Source: Candidatus Paracaedibacteraceae bacterium UBA6184 (GTDB taxonomy: Bacteria; Pseudomonadota; Alphaproteobacteria; UBA6184). Taken from it: a DNA stretch of 56,317 nt. Shown piece by piece: positions 23,912 to 33,170 of the stretch; within the stretch, counting starts at the first letter, position 1; every line of letters begins with the position of its first letter. The position numbers were made by a program, and so were the translations under genes. The stretch spans positions 6,480 through 62,796 of the forward strand of contig DITM01000030.1 in the NCBI GenBank assembly GCA_002422845.1. The letters run 5' to 3'. The notes below the pieces were generated by a model. It saw nothing but the letters and a program-made list of their open reading frames with translations. It was not told the DNA's origin and did no database searches.

Positions 23912-26305
23912 ATGACTGACAACAACAACAACCCTCCTAAAGAACGCAAGCCATTAACGCTTTCAAAGGATGTATCTAAGGCTATTGGGTCTGAGGGAGA
24001 TCGTGTTCGACAAAGTTTTACACATGGACGCAGCAAGTCTGTAGTCGTAGAAGTGAAAAAACGTCGTGGAACTGATGTCAATAAAGAGTCTTCACTAGAA
24101 GAAAAACTATCAGGTAATTTAAAGACTGAAGAAATTCAAGCGCGTTTACAAGCTTTAAAACAGGCTCAAAAAGAGACGGCTGAAATTAAAGAAGAGGCTC
24201 TGGTCGAAAGAGTTAGTGTAACTGAGCAACCCGTAGAACACGTCGAAGCTCCGGTTGTTGAGGTTCCGTTGAAAGATGTGGAGCATAAAGAGCTTTCTAA
24301 GCCAAAAGAGCGGTTTAAAACTGATGCAGTGGGAGAGACCGAGGAAGAATCTCGTGCGGTAAAGAAACGCATCGTTCCATTGCCTAGAGTTGTACGAGAT
24401 ACTGAGCGCAGACAAACAAAGAAAGTAAACGTTCAAGTTGCGTTTGATGAAAACTATGAAGGTGCTAAAAAGCGCAGCATGGCATCGATTCGACGAGCTA
24501 GAGAAAAAGAACGTCGCAAAGCATTCGAAGATGGAACGCTTCAAAAAGTAATTAGAACGGTTCAGTTGCCAGAGGCGATTACTGTTCAAGACCTTGCAAA
24601 TCGTATGGCGGAAAAAGCGGTTGATGTTGTTAGAGCATTGATGAAAATGGGTATGATGGTTAGCATTAATGAGATCATTGATGCAGATACCGCAGAATTA
24701 ATTATTGGAGAATTCGGTCATAAAGTTGAACGCGTCGGCAATGAAGATATTGAGCGCGACATTCTAAGTCAAGAAGATGAAAATGTTACGTTGATATCTC
24801 GCCCACCTGTGGTGACCATCATGGGGCACGTTGATCATGGTAAGACATCGCTGTTGGATGCGCTGCGTCAAACAGATGTGGCTGCGAAAGAGGCGGGTGG
24901 AATTACTCAGCATATTGGTGCATATCAGATTACGTTAGACAACGGAAAACGTATTACATTTATTGATACCCCGGGTCATGAAGCATTCAGTGAAATGCGT
25001 TCTCGTGGAGCGAATGTAACAGATATCGTTGTATTAGTTGTTGCTGCGGACGACGGAATTAAAGAACAAACTATTGAAGCGATCAACCATGCTAAAGCTG
25101 CAGGGGTTACCATTATTGTTGCAATTAACAAGATGGATAAACCAGGTGCGGATCCTATGCGAGTGCGTCATGAATTATTGTCTCATGAAATTGTGTTAGA
25201 AGATTTTGGCGGCGATATTTTGGCAGTTGAAGTTTCAGCTAAGCAGAAACTAGGATTAGAAAAATTAGAAGAAACAATTTTGTTGCAAGCTGAAATGATG
25301 GATTTGAGAGCGAATCCAAATCGAGCGGCTGATGGAACGATTGTGGAAGCTAGATTAGAAAAAGGGCGCGGAGCCATTGCAACGGTTCTTGTTCAACGCG
25401 GAACGTTAAATGTGGGTGATTTGTTTGTGGCGGGTGCCGAGACGGGTCGTATTCGAGTTCTTCAAAACAGCCTTGGTCAAAAGATAACCTCTGCTGATCC
25501 TGGAACTCCTGTTGAAGTTATGGGGTTCAGTGGCGTGCCTATCGCAGGTGATAAGTTCCTTGTCGTTGAAAATGAATCACAAGCAAAAGCAATTGCTGAG
25601 CGTTATCGTCAGAAATATCAAGACGAACGTAACAAGGTGATGTCTCAACAACAACGTTCATTGCTGACAATGGACGAGGATGGGAAACATCAATGGTTGA
25701 ATGTCATTATTAAGGCAGACGTTCATGGATCCTTGGAAGCGATTTCAACTAGTTTGTTGAAAGTGGCTCATGAAGAAATTTCCGTGCGCGTGATGCATGG
25801 TGGAGTTGGTGGTATTACTGAAAGCGATATTAGCTTAGCGAATACATCCAATGCGATGATCATAGCCTTTAACGTGCGTGCGACTCCTCAAGCAAAAGAA
25901 ACTGCGGCGCGTCAAGGCGTTGATATTCGATATTATTCAATCATTTATGAAGCAATTGATGATGTGAAAAAAGCGATGTCTGGATTATTGTCGCCGCACC
26001 TTAAAGAAAACTTCTTGGGGTATGCAGAAATCCGTCAGGTATTTACAATTACTGGTTCTGGTAAAATTGCGGGTTGTATGATCACAAGTGGTACGGTAAA
26101 ACGTGGCTGTAAAGTTCGTTTGATTCGTGACAACGTTGTGATTCATGAAGGTGATTTGAAATCATTGCGACGTGAAAAAGAAGAAGTGAAAGAAGTTCGT
26201 GAAGGCTTTGAATGTGGTATTGCCCTGCAAAGTTATCAAGACATTAAAGAAAAAGATATGATTGAATGTTTCGAAGTGGAAGAGATTGCCCGTGTCGTTT
26301 CATAA
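23912..26305 (+). CDS. infB: translation initiation factor IF-2
   Basis: IF-2 is the GTPase that delivers fMet-tRNA to the 30S subunit. At 797 aa it has a charged variable N-terminus and an IF2-N domain (about 205-260, VQDLANRMAEKAVDVV). The G domain shows GHVDHGKTS (G1), GGITQHIGAYQ (G2), DTPGHEAF (G3), NKMDKPGA (G4) and VSAK (G5). Domains II to IV follow, including KADVHGSLEAI. GAGGA precedes the ATG. It lies in rimP-nusA-infB-rbfA and overlaps the rbfA start. Confidence 0.98.
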   Translation: MTDNNNNPPKERKPLTLSKDVSKAIGSEGDRVRQSFTHGRSKSVVVEVKKRRGTDVNKESSLEEKLSGNLKTEEIQARLQALKQAQKETAEIKEEALVERVSVTEQPVEHVEAPVVEVPLKDVEHKELSKPKERFKTDAVGETEEESRAVKKRIVPLPRVVRDTERRQTKKVNVQVAFDENYEGAKKRSMASIRRAREKERRKAFEDGTLQKVIRTVQLPEAITVQDLANRMAEKAVDVVRALMKMGMMVSINEIIDADTAELIIGEFGHKVERVGNEDIERDILSQEDENVTLISRPPVVTIMGHVDHGKTSLLDALRQTDVAAKEAGGITQHIGAYQITLDNGKRITFIDTPGHEAFSEMRSRGANVTDIVVLVVAADDGIKEQTIEAINHAKAAGVTIIVAINKMDKPGADPMRVRHELLSHEIVLEDFGGDILAVEVSAKQKLGLEKLEETILLQAEMMDLRANPNRAADGTIVEARLEKGRGAIATVLVQRGTLNVGDLFVAGAETGRIRVLQNSLGQKITSADPGTPVEVMGFSGVPIAGDKFLVVENESQAKAIAERYRQKYQDERNKVMSQQQRSLLTMDEDGKHQWLNVIIKADVHGSLEAISTSLLKVAHEEISVRVMHGGVGGITESDISLANTSNAMIIAFNVRATPQAKETAARQGVDIRYYSIIYEAIDDVKKAMSGLLSPHLKENFLGYAEIRQVFTITGSGKIAGCMITSGTVKRGCKVRLIRDNVVIHEGDLKSLRREKEEVKEVREGFECGIALQSYQDIKEKDMIECFEVEEIARVVS

Positions 26306-26699
26306 AAAAGGTATAGCAAAAAAAACAGCCCCCAATATGCCGACTCAACGTCAGTTGCGTGTTGGGGAAGATTTACGCCATCTGGTTGCCGATGTGTTTA
26401 CACAAGGTGATTTTTATCATCCGAAATTAGAGGGTGTATCTATTACAGTAACGTGTGTAACGGTCGGTCCTGATTTGCGAAATGCAATGGTGTTTGTTCT
26501 GCCATTAGGGATTCATGATGCGGATGAAACAAAAGATATCATCGCATCATTGAATGAGCTGGGGTCACACATCCGTCATGCCATTGCACCCAAAATTACA
26601 TTTAAGTATGTGCCCCAATTCAAGTTCCAAGAAGATACATCATTTTCATATGGATCAAAGATTGAGGCATTGTTGAACAAAAATAATACTGAAAATTAA
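26292..26699 (+). CDS. rbfA: 30S ribosome-binding factor RbfA
   Basis: RbfA is a KH-fold factor for 16S rRNA 5'-end maturation. Visible are TQRQLRVGEDLRHLVADV, a beta-strand VSITVTCVTVGPDLRNAMVF (split in the usual two strands), and the C-terminal VPQFKFQEDTSFSYGSKIEALL. The frame is open from ATG 26262, which lies deep in infB. I choose GTG 26292 because GGAAGAGA sits about 7 bp upstream; this gives 135 aa and a 14-bp overlap with infB. ATG 26338 is a shorter alternative. It closes the rimP-nusA-infB-rbfA unit. Confidence 0.9.
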   Translation: MSFHKKGIAKKTAPNMPTQRQLRVGEDLRHLVADVFTQGDFYHPKLEGVSITVTCVTVGPDLRNAMVFVLPLGIHDADETKDIIASLNELGSHIRHAIAPKITFKYVPQFKFQEDTSFSYGSKIEALLNKNNTEN

Positions 26700-26781
26700 C
26701 TGCATATTAATCTTTGAATAGTAAGTTGTTGCAAACATGCAACGATCGTGAAAAAAACTATAAGGTAAGTGTAAAAAAATA

Positions 26782-26811
26782 TTGGCTGGGTCAGTGGAGA
26801 TCTAGTATATA
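26782..26811 (+). promoter_or_regulatory. probable promoter of the outer membrane barrel gene
   Basis: TTGGCT (26782-26787), 18-bp spacer, TATATA (26806-26811), about 36 bp before the ATG. It fits a gene with its own strong terminator and likely high expression. Confidence 0.5.
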
Positions 26812-26846
26812 GATTGAGTTAGAAAAACTTTAAAGGATTACAAATT

Positions 26847-27452
26847 ATGAAGAAAATTTTATTAGCAACTGCATTAGCAGCTGTATCAATTTCTGCAACT
26901 GAAGCTAACTGGGGCGGTTTTTACGCTCGCGGTGGTTTAGCTGCTAACGGAGCTGGCGTTACAAACAAAAAAGACGACAAAGCTGTTGATGGTGATGTGT
27001 ACGGAATCGGTGCGGCTCTTGAAATTGCTGCTGGTTGGGGTATGACTGTTGCAAATTCAGTATACTTAGGTGTTGATGCACAAGTAGGAAACTTTGAAAT
27101 TGTTTATGAAGGTTCTGGTGTTGATGGAGCAACGTCTACAACAAAACTTACTTGGACTCCAAGTTTACAAGCTCGCGTTGGATTACCATTAAAAGCTGCA
27201 ATGCCATACATCGGTGGTGGACTTGGTTATAGCAAGCTAGTAAGTGCAACTGGTCAAGATACTCTTCCAGAAGGTAACATGACTTGGTCAGTTCGCGTTG
27301 GATCTGATTTCAAAGTAAGTGAAAGCTTCTTCGTTGGCTTATATGGTCAATCTGTAAAAGATTTCAACAAAGAAACTGGTGAAGGCGCGGCAAAAACTGC
27401 AGTAGGCACTTCTTCTACAACTGTTGGTTTCACAGCTGGATACCAATTCTAA
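26847..27452 (+). CDS. small outer membrane beta-barrel protein
   Basis: A 201 aa protein with a signal peptide MKKILLATALAAVSISATEA and then alternating hydrophobic/polar strands. It opens WGGFYARGGLAANGAG and ends TVGFTAGYQF, with the terminal Phe used for BAM recognition. Size and pattern fit an 8-strand OmpA-like/porin-family barrel such as those in Rickettsiales and Holosporales surface antigens. The function is unknown. AAAGGA lies before the ATG, and it is a single-gene unit with a near-perfect terminator. A second barrel gene follows with the same terminator stem. Confidence 0.82.
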   Translation: MKKILLATALAAVSISATEANWGGFYARGGLAANGAGVTNKKDDKAVDGDVYGIGAALEIAAGWGMTVANSVYLGVDAQVGNFEIVYEGSGVDGATSTTKLTWTPSLQARVGLPLKAAMPYIGGGLGYSKLVSATGQDTLPEGNMTWSVRVGSDFKVSESFFVGLYGQSVKDFNKETGEGAAKTAVGTSSTTVGFTAGYQF

Positions 27453-27474
27453 TTTTCTTAATTAGAATATCTAT

Positions 27475-27504
27475 AAAAAAAGCCCCGGAAACGGGGCTTT
27501 TTTT
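27475..27504 (+). terminator. strong rho-independent terminator
   Basis: A7-GCCCCG (27475-27487), loop GAAA, CGGGGC-T7 (27492-27504). The same GCCCCG-GAAA-CGGGGC hairpin recurs after the next gene. Confidence 0.95.
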
Positions 27505-27587
27505 ATAGGGGTGAAGTGTTTAAAGTATTTGCCAAATCTTCTAAAATTCTCTATATGTATTATTTTATAAACAAATGAGTGCAAAAT

Positions 27588-28256
27588 ATGAAGAAATTTT
27601 TATTAGCAGCTGTATTGACTGTTGTATCTTTAACGGGTGTTAAGGCTGAATCTACAGCGGCAGGTAAGGGGTTTTACTTAGGATTACAAGCAGGAGGCGG
27701 GAAGCTTTTTGCTGGTGGAGGCTTGCAATGGTATGAGGTTGATGCAAGTGGTAATTTGAAACTTAAATCTGAAGCTGGAAGTGGGTCGATATGGTGTCCA
27801 AGTATTCAGTTCAATTGGGGGTATTCTCATCGTTTTGTGAATGATGTTACATTGGGGTTTGAGGCAACGGTAATTTCCCCAGCGGTACGGTTAGGATATA
27901 TGGTAAATGACAAGCATCATTTTGCTTTGGGTGTTCATTATGGTTTGACTTCGGTTTTTGCTATAAATAAATTATTTCAATACATAGACGAGCACTATGT
28001 TCCGAAAGAAGCTAAAGATGCTTTCAGTTTAAATCTTGATACACTTGCTGGCTTAGGTGGGTCATTAACCTATGAATGTTTTTCTCAATCAAAAAACTTT
28101 TTGAGGGTACAGTTTCGTGCAGATTACTATGGAGTAACAGCAAAAGTTGATCCAAAGGTTAAGCTGCAAGGGGTGGGGTCTATTCCTTTCTTGGTGAACG
28201 GAAGCGGTTCTTTATGGGATGTGTATTTGGCCGTTGGTTTTGGAAGCCAATGGTAA
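27588..28256 (+). CDS. outer membrane beta-barrel protein, second copy type
   Basis: A 222 aa protein with signal peptide MKKFLLAAVLTVVSLTGVKA and Gly/aromatic-rich alternating strands such as GFYLGLQAGGGKLFAGGG and FNWGYSHRFVNDVTLGF. It ends YLAVGFGSQW with a terminal aromatic, as expected for an outer-membrane barrel. It is not obviously a recent duplicate of the preceding barrel apart from the signal peptide. ATG 27588 is chosen over GTG 27579 because the signal peptide begins there. No strong ribosome site is visible. It is a single-gene unit between two identical terminator hairpins. Confidence 0.78.
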   Translation: MKKFLLAAVLTVVSLTGVKAESTAAGKGFYLGLQAGGGKLFAGGGLQWYEVDASGNLKLKSEAGSGSIWCPSIQFNWGYSHRFVNDVTLGFEATVISPAVRLGYMVNDKHHFALGVHYGLTSVFAINKLFQYIDEHYVPKEAKDAFSLNLDTLAGLGGSLTYECFSQSKNFLRVQFRADYYGVTAKVDPKVKLQGVGSIPFLVNGSGSLWDVYLAVGFGSQW

Positions 28257-28280
28257 TTTAATACCACTCAGTTACGAACT

Positions 28281-28308
28281 AAAAAAAGCCCCGGAAACGG
28301 GGCTTTTT
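28281..28308 (+). terminator. strong rho-independent terminator
   Basis: A7-GCCCCG (28281-28293), loop GAAA, CGGGGC-T5 (28298-28308). The stem and loop are identical to those at 27482-27497. Confidence 0.95.
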
Positions 28309-28339
28309 GTGTTATAGTGCGTGAAAATTGGAGGGGGTA

Positions 28340-29224
28340 ATGATCAGCGGATGGTTGAATATTAATAAGCCAGAAGGGGTGACGTCTGCGCATGTATTGA
28401 ATCGTTTAAAGCGAGCGTTTCCACGAAAAACAAAGATTGGGCATGCAGGGACGTTGGACAAGTTTGCGTGTGGAGTGCTGCCCGTAGCGATTGGGTATGC
28501 AACCAAGACGATCCCCATGATCATGGATGCGCAAAAGACGTATACTTTCAGGGTTTTGTGGGGAGTTCAAACGGATACGGATGATCGTGATGGCGACATC
28601 ATCGCGACGAGTGATGTGGTTCCTACGCTTGAATCTATTGAGGCTGCGTTGCAACAATTCATAGGGACTCTTCAACAAATGCCGCCCATTTTTTCGGCGT
28701 TGAAAATCGATGGAAAGCGAGCCTCTGATCGTGCACGAAAAGGTGAAGAGGTTGAATTGGAATCTCGGCAGATTGAAATTTTTGAGTTGAAGGTTGTCGA
28801 ACATCATCACACGGAAACAACACTTCAAATGACGTGTAGTAAAGGAACTTATGTAAGGGCTTTGGCAAGGGACTTAGCGATAGCTTTGGGGACGGTTGCG
28901 CATGTTGTATACTTGCGACGTGATCGAGTTGGACGGTTTTTGATTGACGATGCGATTGTGCTTGAAAAAGACTTTAAAATCGATGATAATGTGGCAACGA
29001 AAATAGTGTCTGCTATTATCCCCATTAGGACCGTTCTGGACGACATCCCGGCGGTTTCCTGTACGGAATCAGCAATTACACGTATATCCAGAGGTCAAAG
29101 CATCCCTGTAAGTTTGCAAGATCGGGAGATGGTGTTTGCTGTTGATGAGACTGACATTATTGCGACTGGGTTTGTTAAAGACTTGGTATTTTATCCGAAA
29201 AATGTATTTATAAATGGAGTTTGA
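28340..29224 (+). CDS. truB: tRNA pseudouridine(55) synthase TruB
   Basis: TruB makes pseudouridine 55 in the T loop of tRNAs. The 294 aa protein has WLNINKPEGVTSAHVLNRLK, then HAGTLDKFACGVLPVAIG with the catalytic Asp at D40. Later family motifs are QMPPIFSALKIDGKRA and CSKGTYVRALARDL. The motif after the catalytic Asp reads KFACG where PLATG is usual. ATG 28340 is chosen over TTG 28328 because GGAGGGGG lies directly upstream. rpsO starts 2 bp after the stop. Confidence 0.96.
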   Translation: MISGWLNINKPEGVTSAHVLNRLKRAFPRKTKIGHAGTLDKFACGVLPVAIGYATKTIPMIMDAQKTYTFRVLWGVQTDTDDRDGDIIATSDVVPTLESIEAALQQFIGTLQQMPPIFSALKIDGKRASDRARKGEEVELESRQIEIFELKVVEHHHTETTLQMTCSKGTYVRALARDLAIALGTVAHVVYLRRDRVGRFLIDDAIVLEKDFKIDDNVATKIVSAIIPIRTVLDDIPAVSCTESAITRISRGQSIPVSLQDREMVFAVDETDIIATGFVKDLVFYPKNVFINGV

Positions 29225-29226
29225 CG

Positions 29227-29496
29227 ATGTCGATTACTGCTGAACGCAAGCAAGAAGTTATTACGAGTTATGCAACTGTTGCTGGAGACACTGGGTCTCC
29301 TGAGGTACAAGTTGCTGTGTTGACGGAACGTATCCGTAACTTAACAGATCACATGAGCGAACACCGCAAGGACTTTCACTCTCGTCGTGGGTTGTTAATT
29401 TTGGTGGGTCGCCGCCGCAGATTGTTGACTTATGTTAAAGGCAAGAGCCAACAACGATATCTTGAATTAATTCAAAAATTAGGACTTCGTCGCTAA
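29227..29496 (+). CDS. rpsO: 30S ribosomal protein S15
   Basis: S15 binds the central domain of 16S rRNA and a bridge to the 50S subunit. The 89 aa length is exactly that of the family, with TGSPEVQVAVLTERI, LTDHMSEHRKDFHSRRGLL and LIQKLGLRR at the C-terminus. ATG 29227 has GGAG 7 bp upstream, inside the end of truB, so the two genes are likely coupled. The order truB-rpsO-pnp is conserved in proteobacteria. Confidence 0.97.
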   Translation: MSITAERKQEVITSYATVAGDTGSPEVQVAVLTERIRNLTDHMSEHRKDFHSRRGLLILVGRRRRLLTYVKGKSQQRYLELIQKLGLRR

Positions 29497-29524
29497 TTTT
29501 TTTAAAGCTGATGATTAAAAATTT

Positions 29525-29559
29525 AAGTGGCAATCAAGGGTATTGATTGCCACTTTTTA
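29525..29559 (+). terminator. hairpin between rpsO and pnp
   Basis: AAGTGGCAATCA (29525-29536) pairs perfectly with TGATTGCCACTT (29544-29555), then TTTTA. It can end rpsO transcripts. In enteric bacteria the pnp leader hairpin is an RNase III site for PNPase autoregulation, so the same role is possible here. Confidence 0.8.
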
Positions 29560-29579
29560 CTTATAGAAAGAGAAGTTAA

Positions 29580-31688
29580 ATGCTGAAAGTTGTGAAAAAA
29601 GAAATACAATGGGGCGGTCGAACGCTGTCGATTGAAACGGGAAAACTAGCTCGTCAGGCGACGGGTGCTGTATTAGTAAGCTATGGCGAGACCATGGTGT
29701 TGTGTACGGTTGTTGCTTCAAAGACACCCAAGAAGGATGTGGATTTCTTTCCATTGACGGTGAATTACCAAGAAAAGTTTTATGCGGCAGGTCGTGTGCC
29801 TGGTGGATATTTAAAACGTGAGGGTCGTCCAAGCGATAAAGAGACATTAACATCACGTTTGATTGATCGTCCGATTCGTCCATTGTTTTCAGAAGGATTC
29901 TATAACGAAACACAAGTAATGTGTACGGTATTAAGTTTTGATGGTGAAAACGATTCGGATATACTTGCTATTGTGGGGGCGTCTGCTGCATTAGCAATCT
30001 CTGGAATTCCATTTGAACATGCGGTTGGAGCTGCGCGTGTTGGATTAGTTGATGATAAATTGATTCTTAACCCAACTTTTGCTGAAATTGCTGAATCTGA
30101 TTTAGATTTAATCGTTGCTGGTACGCATGAAGGCGTATTGATGGTTGAATCTGAAACCAATGAATTATCTGAAGAAAAGATGTTAAAAGCGTTGGAATTT
30201 GCGCATGAGTCTTTCCAACCTGTCATTAAAATGATTCAAGCCTTGGCGAAAGAAGCAGGCAAAGAAGCATGGGATAAACCCGTTTTGTCTGAATCATATT
30301 TAGCGATGAAAAAAGTCATTGCTGAAAAATTCACACAGGATTTAAAAGGCGCTTATTCAGTTAAAATGAAACAAGATCGTTGTGCAATTGTTGATGCATT
30401 AAAAGAAAATGCGATGATTGCCTTGAATTATGACACTGACCCGACGTTTGATAAGATTACGTTTGGTCGTGCATTTAAAGCAGTTGAATACGATGTTGTG
30501 CGTTCAAAAGTATTAATTGATGAAGAGCGTATTGATGGTCGTGCCTTTGACGAAGTGCGTCCAATTACGGTTGAAGTTGGTGTGTTACCAAAAGTTCATG
30601 GTAGCGCGGTTTTCACTCGTGGGGAAACTCAAGCATTAGGCGTATCAACATTGGGAACATCTTTGGATGAGCAGATGATTGATGGTTTAAGAGGTGAGCA
30701 AAAAGAACCCTTTATGTTGCATTACAATTTTCCTCCATTTTCTGTGGGTGAAGTAGGCCGTGCTGGATCTCCTGGGCGTCGTGAAATTGGTCATGGAAAA
30801 TTAGCATGGCGCGCATTGCATCCAATGCTTCCTTCTCGTGAAACATTCCCATATTCATTGCGTACAGTTGTGGATATTTTAGAATGTAATGGCTCATCAT
30901 CCATGGCGACAGTGTGCGCTGCATCATTATCATTGATGGATGCTGGTGTTCCCTTAAAAGCACCTGTTGCAGGTATTGCGATGGGGTTGGTAACGGGCGA
31001 TAAGCATTCAGTAGTTTTGTCGGACATTATGGGTGATGAAGATTTCCTTGGAGATATGGATTTCAAAGTTGCAGGAACTGAAACGGGTATTACATCTTTG
31101 CAAATGGATATCAAAATCAACGGCATTACAACGTCCACTATGGATAAAGCATTGACGCAAGCTAGAACAGGTCGTTTGCATATTTTGGGCGAAATGAACA
31201 AGGTATTAGCGGATTCTCGTGGTGAGGTGAATGTCAATGCGCCCCGCATGTATTCTGTGAAAATCGATAAAGAAAAAATCGGTGAATTAATCGGACCCGG
31301 TGGTAAGAATATTCGCGAATTGTGTGAAACAACAGGTGCAAAGATCGACATCGAACAAGATGGTACGGTTAAAATTTTCGCCACAGATTCAGCGGGTGCT
31401 GATGAAGCATTGCGACGCGTAAAAGCGATTAGCTTTATGCCAGAAGTTAATCAATTATATATTGGTGAAGTTGTTAGCATAAAAGAATTCGGAGCCTTCG
31501 TACGCTTTGATTTTGGTAAAGATGGATTCTTACACATCAGCGAAATTTCTGATGAACGTGTTAAAGATGTGAAAGAGTATTTATCTGAAGGCATGAAAGT
31601 TCGTGCAAAGTTAGTGGAAATTGATGATAAAGGTCGCTTAAGATTGACCATGAAGAACATTCCACAATTGGACGCAATGCCTGCTTAA
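29580..31688 (+). CDS. pnp: polyribonucleotide nucleotidyltransferase (PNPase)
   Basis: PNPase degrades RNA 3' to 5' by phosphorolysis and is part of the degradosome. The 702 aa protein has two RNase PH domains separated by an all-helical domain. The first contains YGETMVLCTVVASK and FPLTVNYQEKFYAAG. The second contains FTRGETQALGVSTLGT, with catalytic-type DxxxD in DIMGDEDFLGDMDFKVAG. A KH domain follows (GPGGKNIRE, about 562), then an S1 domain with GEVVSIKEFGAFVRFDFGKDG (split strands). GAAGTTAA lies before the ATG. Confidence 0.98.
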   Translation: MLKVVKKEIQWGGRTLSIETGKLARQATGAVLVSYGETMVLCTVVASKTPKKDVDFFPLTVNYQEKFYAAGRVPGGYLKREGRPSDKETLTSRLIDRPIRPLFSEGFYNETQVMCTVLSFDGENDSDILAIVGASAALAISGIPFEHAVGAARVGLVDDKLILNPTFAEIAESDLDLIVAGTHEGVLMVESETNELSEEKMLKALEFAHESFQPVIKMIQALAKEAGKEAWDKPVLSESYLAMKKVIAEKFTQDLKGAYSVKMKQDRCAIVDALKENAMIALNYDTDPTFDKITFGRAFKAVEYDVVRSKVLIDEERIDGRAFDEVRPITVEVGVLPKVHGSAVFTRGETQALGVSTLGTSLDEQMIDGLRGEQKEPFMLHYNFPPFSVGEVGRAGSPGRREIGHGKLAWRALHPMLPSRETFPYSLRTVVDILECNGSSSMATVCAASLSLMDAGVPLKAPVAGIAMGLVTGDKHSVVLSDIMGDEDFLGDMDFKVAGTETGITSLQMDIKINGITTSTMDKALTQARTGRLHILGEMNKVLADSRGEVNVNAPRMYSVKIDKEKIGELIGPGGKNIRELCETTGAKIDIEQDGTVKIFATDSAGADEALRRVKAISFMPEVNQLYIGEVVSIKEFGAFVRFDFGKDGFLHISEISDERVKDVKEYLSEGMKVRAKLVEIDDKGRLRLTMKNIPQLDAMPA

Positions 31689-31767
31689 AGTATAGCTAGG
31701 CAAACGTTGGATAGGAGCCTTTCGGGGCTCCATTCCGATGCAAGTGTTTACATTAATAGGAGTTTTT

Positions 31768-33168
31768 ATGAGCATTATTCAAAAGTTAAACATGTCGGCA
31801 AAAGAGGTCTTTCCCCTGATCGAGGGTGGAAAAGGAATTGGCGTGACCAATGGAGTTACCGCAGGTAACTGGGCTGCCGCCGGTGGTATTGGTACGTTTT
31901 CTGGTGTGAACGCTGATTTTTATGATGCCGAAGGTAATCTGGTTGAGATTGTTTATAAAGGAAAAACGCGTCAAGAACGTCATGAAGAATTAATGGAATT
32001 TGGGATTCTTGGCGGCATCGAACAAGCAAAAATTGCTAAAGATATTTCTGGCGATAATGGTCGTATCCACATGAATGTATTGTGGGAAATGGGTGGCGCT
32101 CAACGTATTTTAGAAGGCATTCTTGATAAAGCAAAAGGCTTAATCGACGGAGTCACCTGTGGTGCCGGTATGCCCTATAAATTAGCAGAAATTGCAACAA
32201 AATATAAAGTTCATTACTATCCAATCGTATCGTCTGCCCGTGCATTTAATGCGTTGTGGAAACGATCTTACAGTAAACTGTCTGATTTTTTGGGTGGTGT
32301 TGTGTATGAAGATCCCTGGAAAGCAGGTGGTCATAATGGATTATCGAACAGTGAAGATCCTCTTCAACCTCAAGATCCTTATGGGCGAGTTGTTGAGTTG
32401 CGGAAATTAATGAACAGTTTTGGTTTAGTGTTAATCCCCATCGTGATGGCGGGTGGCGTATGGCAGTTGAATGAATGGAACGATTGGATTGATAATCCAG
32501 ATGTGGGGCCGGTCGCATTTCAATTTGGTACGCGTCCATTGTTGACGCAAGAAAGCCCAATCCCATCATCGTGGAAGCAGAAACTGTTGACGTTAAAAGA
32601 CGGGGACGTATTTTTAAACAAATTTAGTCCGACTGGATTTTACTCATCGGCTGTGAGGAATGTTTTCTTACAAGATTTAATTGACCGAAGCAACCGTCAG
32701 GTTGCGTATCGAAGTGCTGGAGACGATGTATTTTCAGCGGGTGTTCCAATGGGGCCACGTCAACGCATAGTCTATTTTCAACCTGCGGATGTTGCGAACG
32801 TAACGGCATGGATGAATCAAGGATTTACGGAAGGTTTAAGAACACCGGATGAGACGATGGTGTTTGTAACGCCAGAATCGTCAGCACACATTTTACAAGA
32901 TCAGACGAATTGTATGGGGTGTTTAAGTGCGTGTCAGTTTTCAAATTGGACACAGGAAGAGCCTTCGTTTACAACGGGACGGCGACCTGATCCGCGATCG
33001 TTTTGTATCCAAAAAACATTGCAAGATGCAGTACACAATAATGATATTGAACATAACTTGATGTTTGCCGGGCATAACGCATATCGGTTTGCGACGGATC
33101 CGTTTTATGCAAATGGGTTTGTTCCAACTGTAAAACAATTGTTTGATCGGATTTTAACAGGAGCATAA
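31768..33168 (+). CDS. NAD(P)H-dependent flavin oxidoreductase (nitronate monooxygenase / FabK-like)
   Basis: A 466 aa TIM-barrel FMN enzyme of the 2-nitropropane dioxygenase/FabK superfamily. Visible are MGGAQRILEGILDKAKGLIDG, the VTCGAGMPYKLAEIA loop, HYYPIVSSARAF, AGGHNG and a phosphate-binding-type VAFQFGTRPLLT. A C-terminal extension carries a Cys cluster NCMGCLSACQFSNW (about 405) that might hold a metal. ATG 31768 has AGGAG 7 bp upstream; the open frame from 31738 is longer. fabD starts 2 bp after the stop and fabG is 2 kb on, so a role as enoyl-ACP reductase is plausible. The family also contains nitronate oxidases, so this is not settled. Confidence 0.8.
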   Translation: MSIIQKLNMSAKEVFPLIEGGKGIGVTNGVTAGNWAAAGGIGTFSGVNADFYDAEGNLVEIVYKGKTRQERHEELMEFGILGGIEQAKIAKDISGDNGRIHMNVLWEMGGAQRILEGILDKAKGLIDGVTCGAGMPYKLAEIATKYKVHYYPIVSSARAFNALWKRSYSKLSDFLGGVVYEDPWKAGGHNGLSNSEDPLQPQDPYGRVVELRKLMNSFGLVLIPIVMAGGVWQLNEWNDWIDNPDVGPVAFQFGTRPLLTQESPIPSSWKQKLLTLKDGDVFLNKFSPTGFYSSAVRNVFLQDLIDRSNRQVAYRSAGDDVFSAGVPMGPRQRIVYFQPADVANVTAWMNQGFTEGLRTPDETMVFVTPESSAHILQDQTNCMGCLSACQFSNWTQEEPSFTTGRRPDPRSFCIQKTLQDAVHNNDIEHNLMFAGHNAYRFATDPFYANGFVPTVKQLFDRILTGA

Positions 33169-33170
33169 GC

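Noticed and set aside
24155..24589. Minus-strand frame of 144 codons inside infB
   Set aside because: Opposite the low-complexity N-terminal part of IF-2, with Phe/Ser-rich composition that mirrors Glu/Lys codons.
28406..28828. Minus-strand frame of 140 codons inside truB
   Set aside because: Antisense shadow of a clear TruB gene.
30791..31384. Minus-strand frame of 197 codons inside pnp
   Set aside because: Antisense to a fully recognisable PNPase; long open frames opposite conserved genes are common and this one has no ribosome site.
31714..31731. Hairpin GGAGCC / GGCTCC between pnp and the flavin oxidoreductase
   Set aside because: No T tract follows, so I do not call it a terminator; it may only be a stem in the leader.
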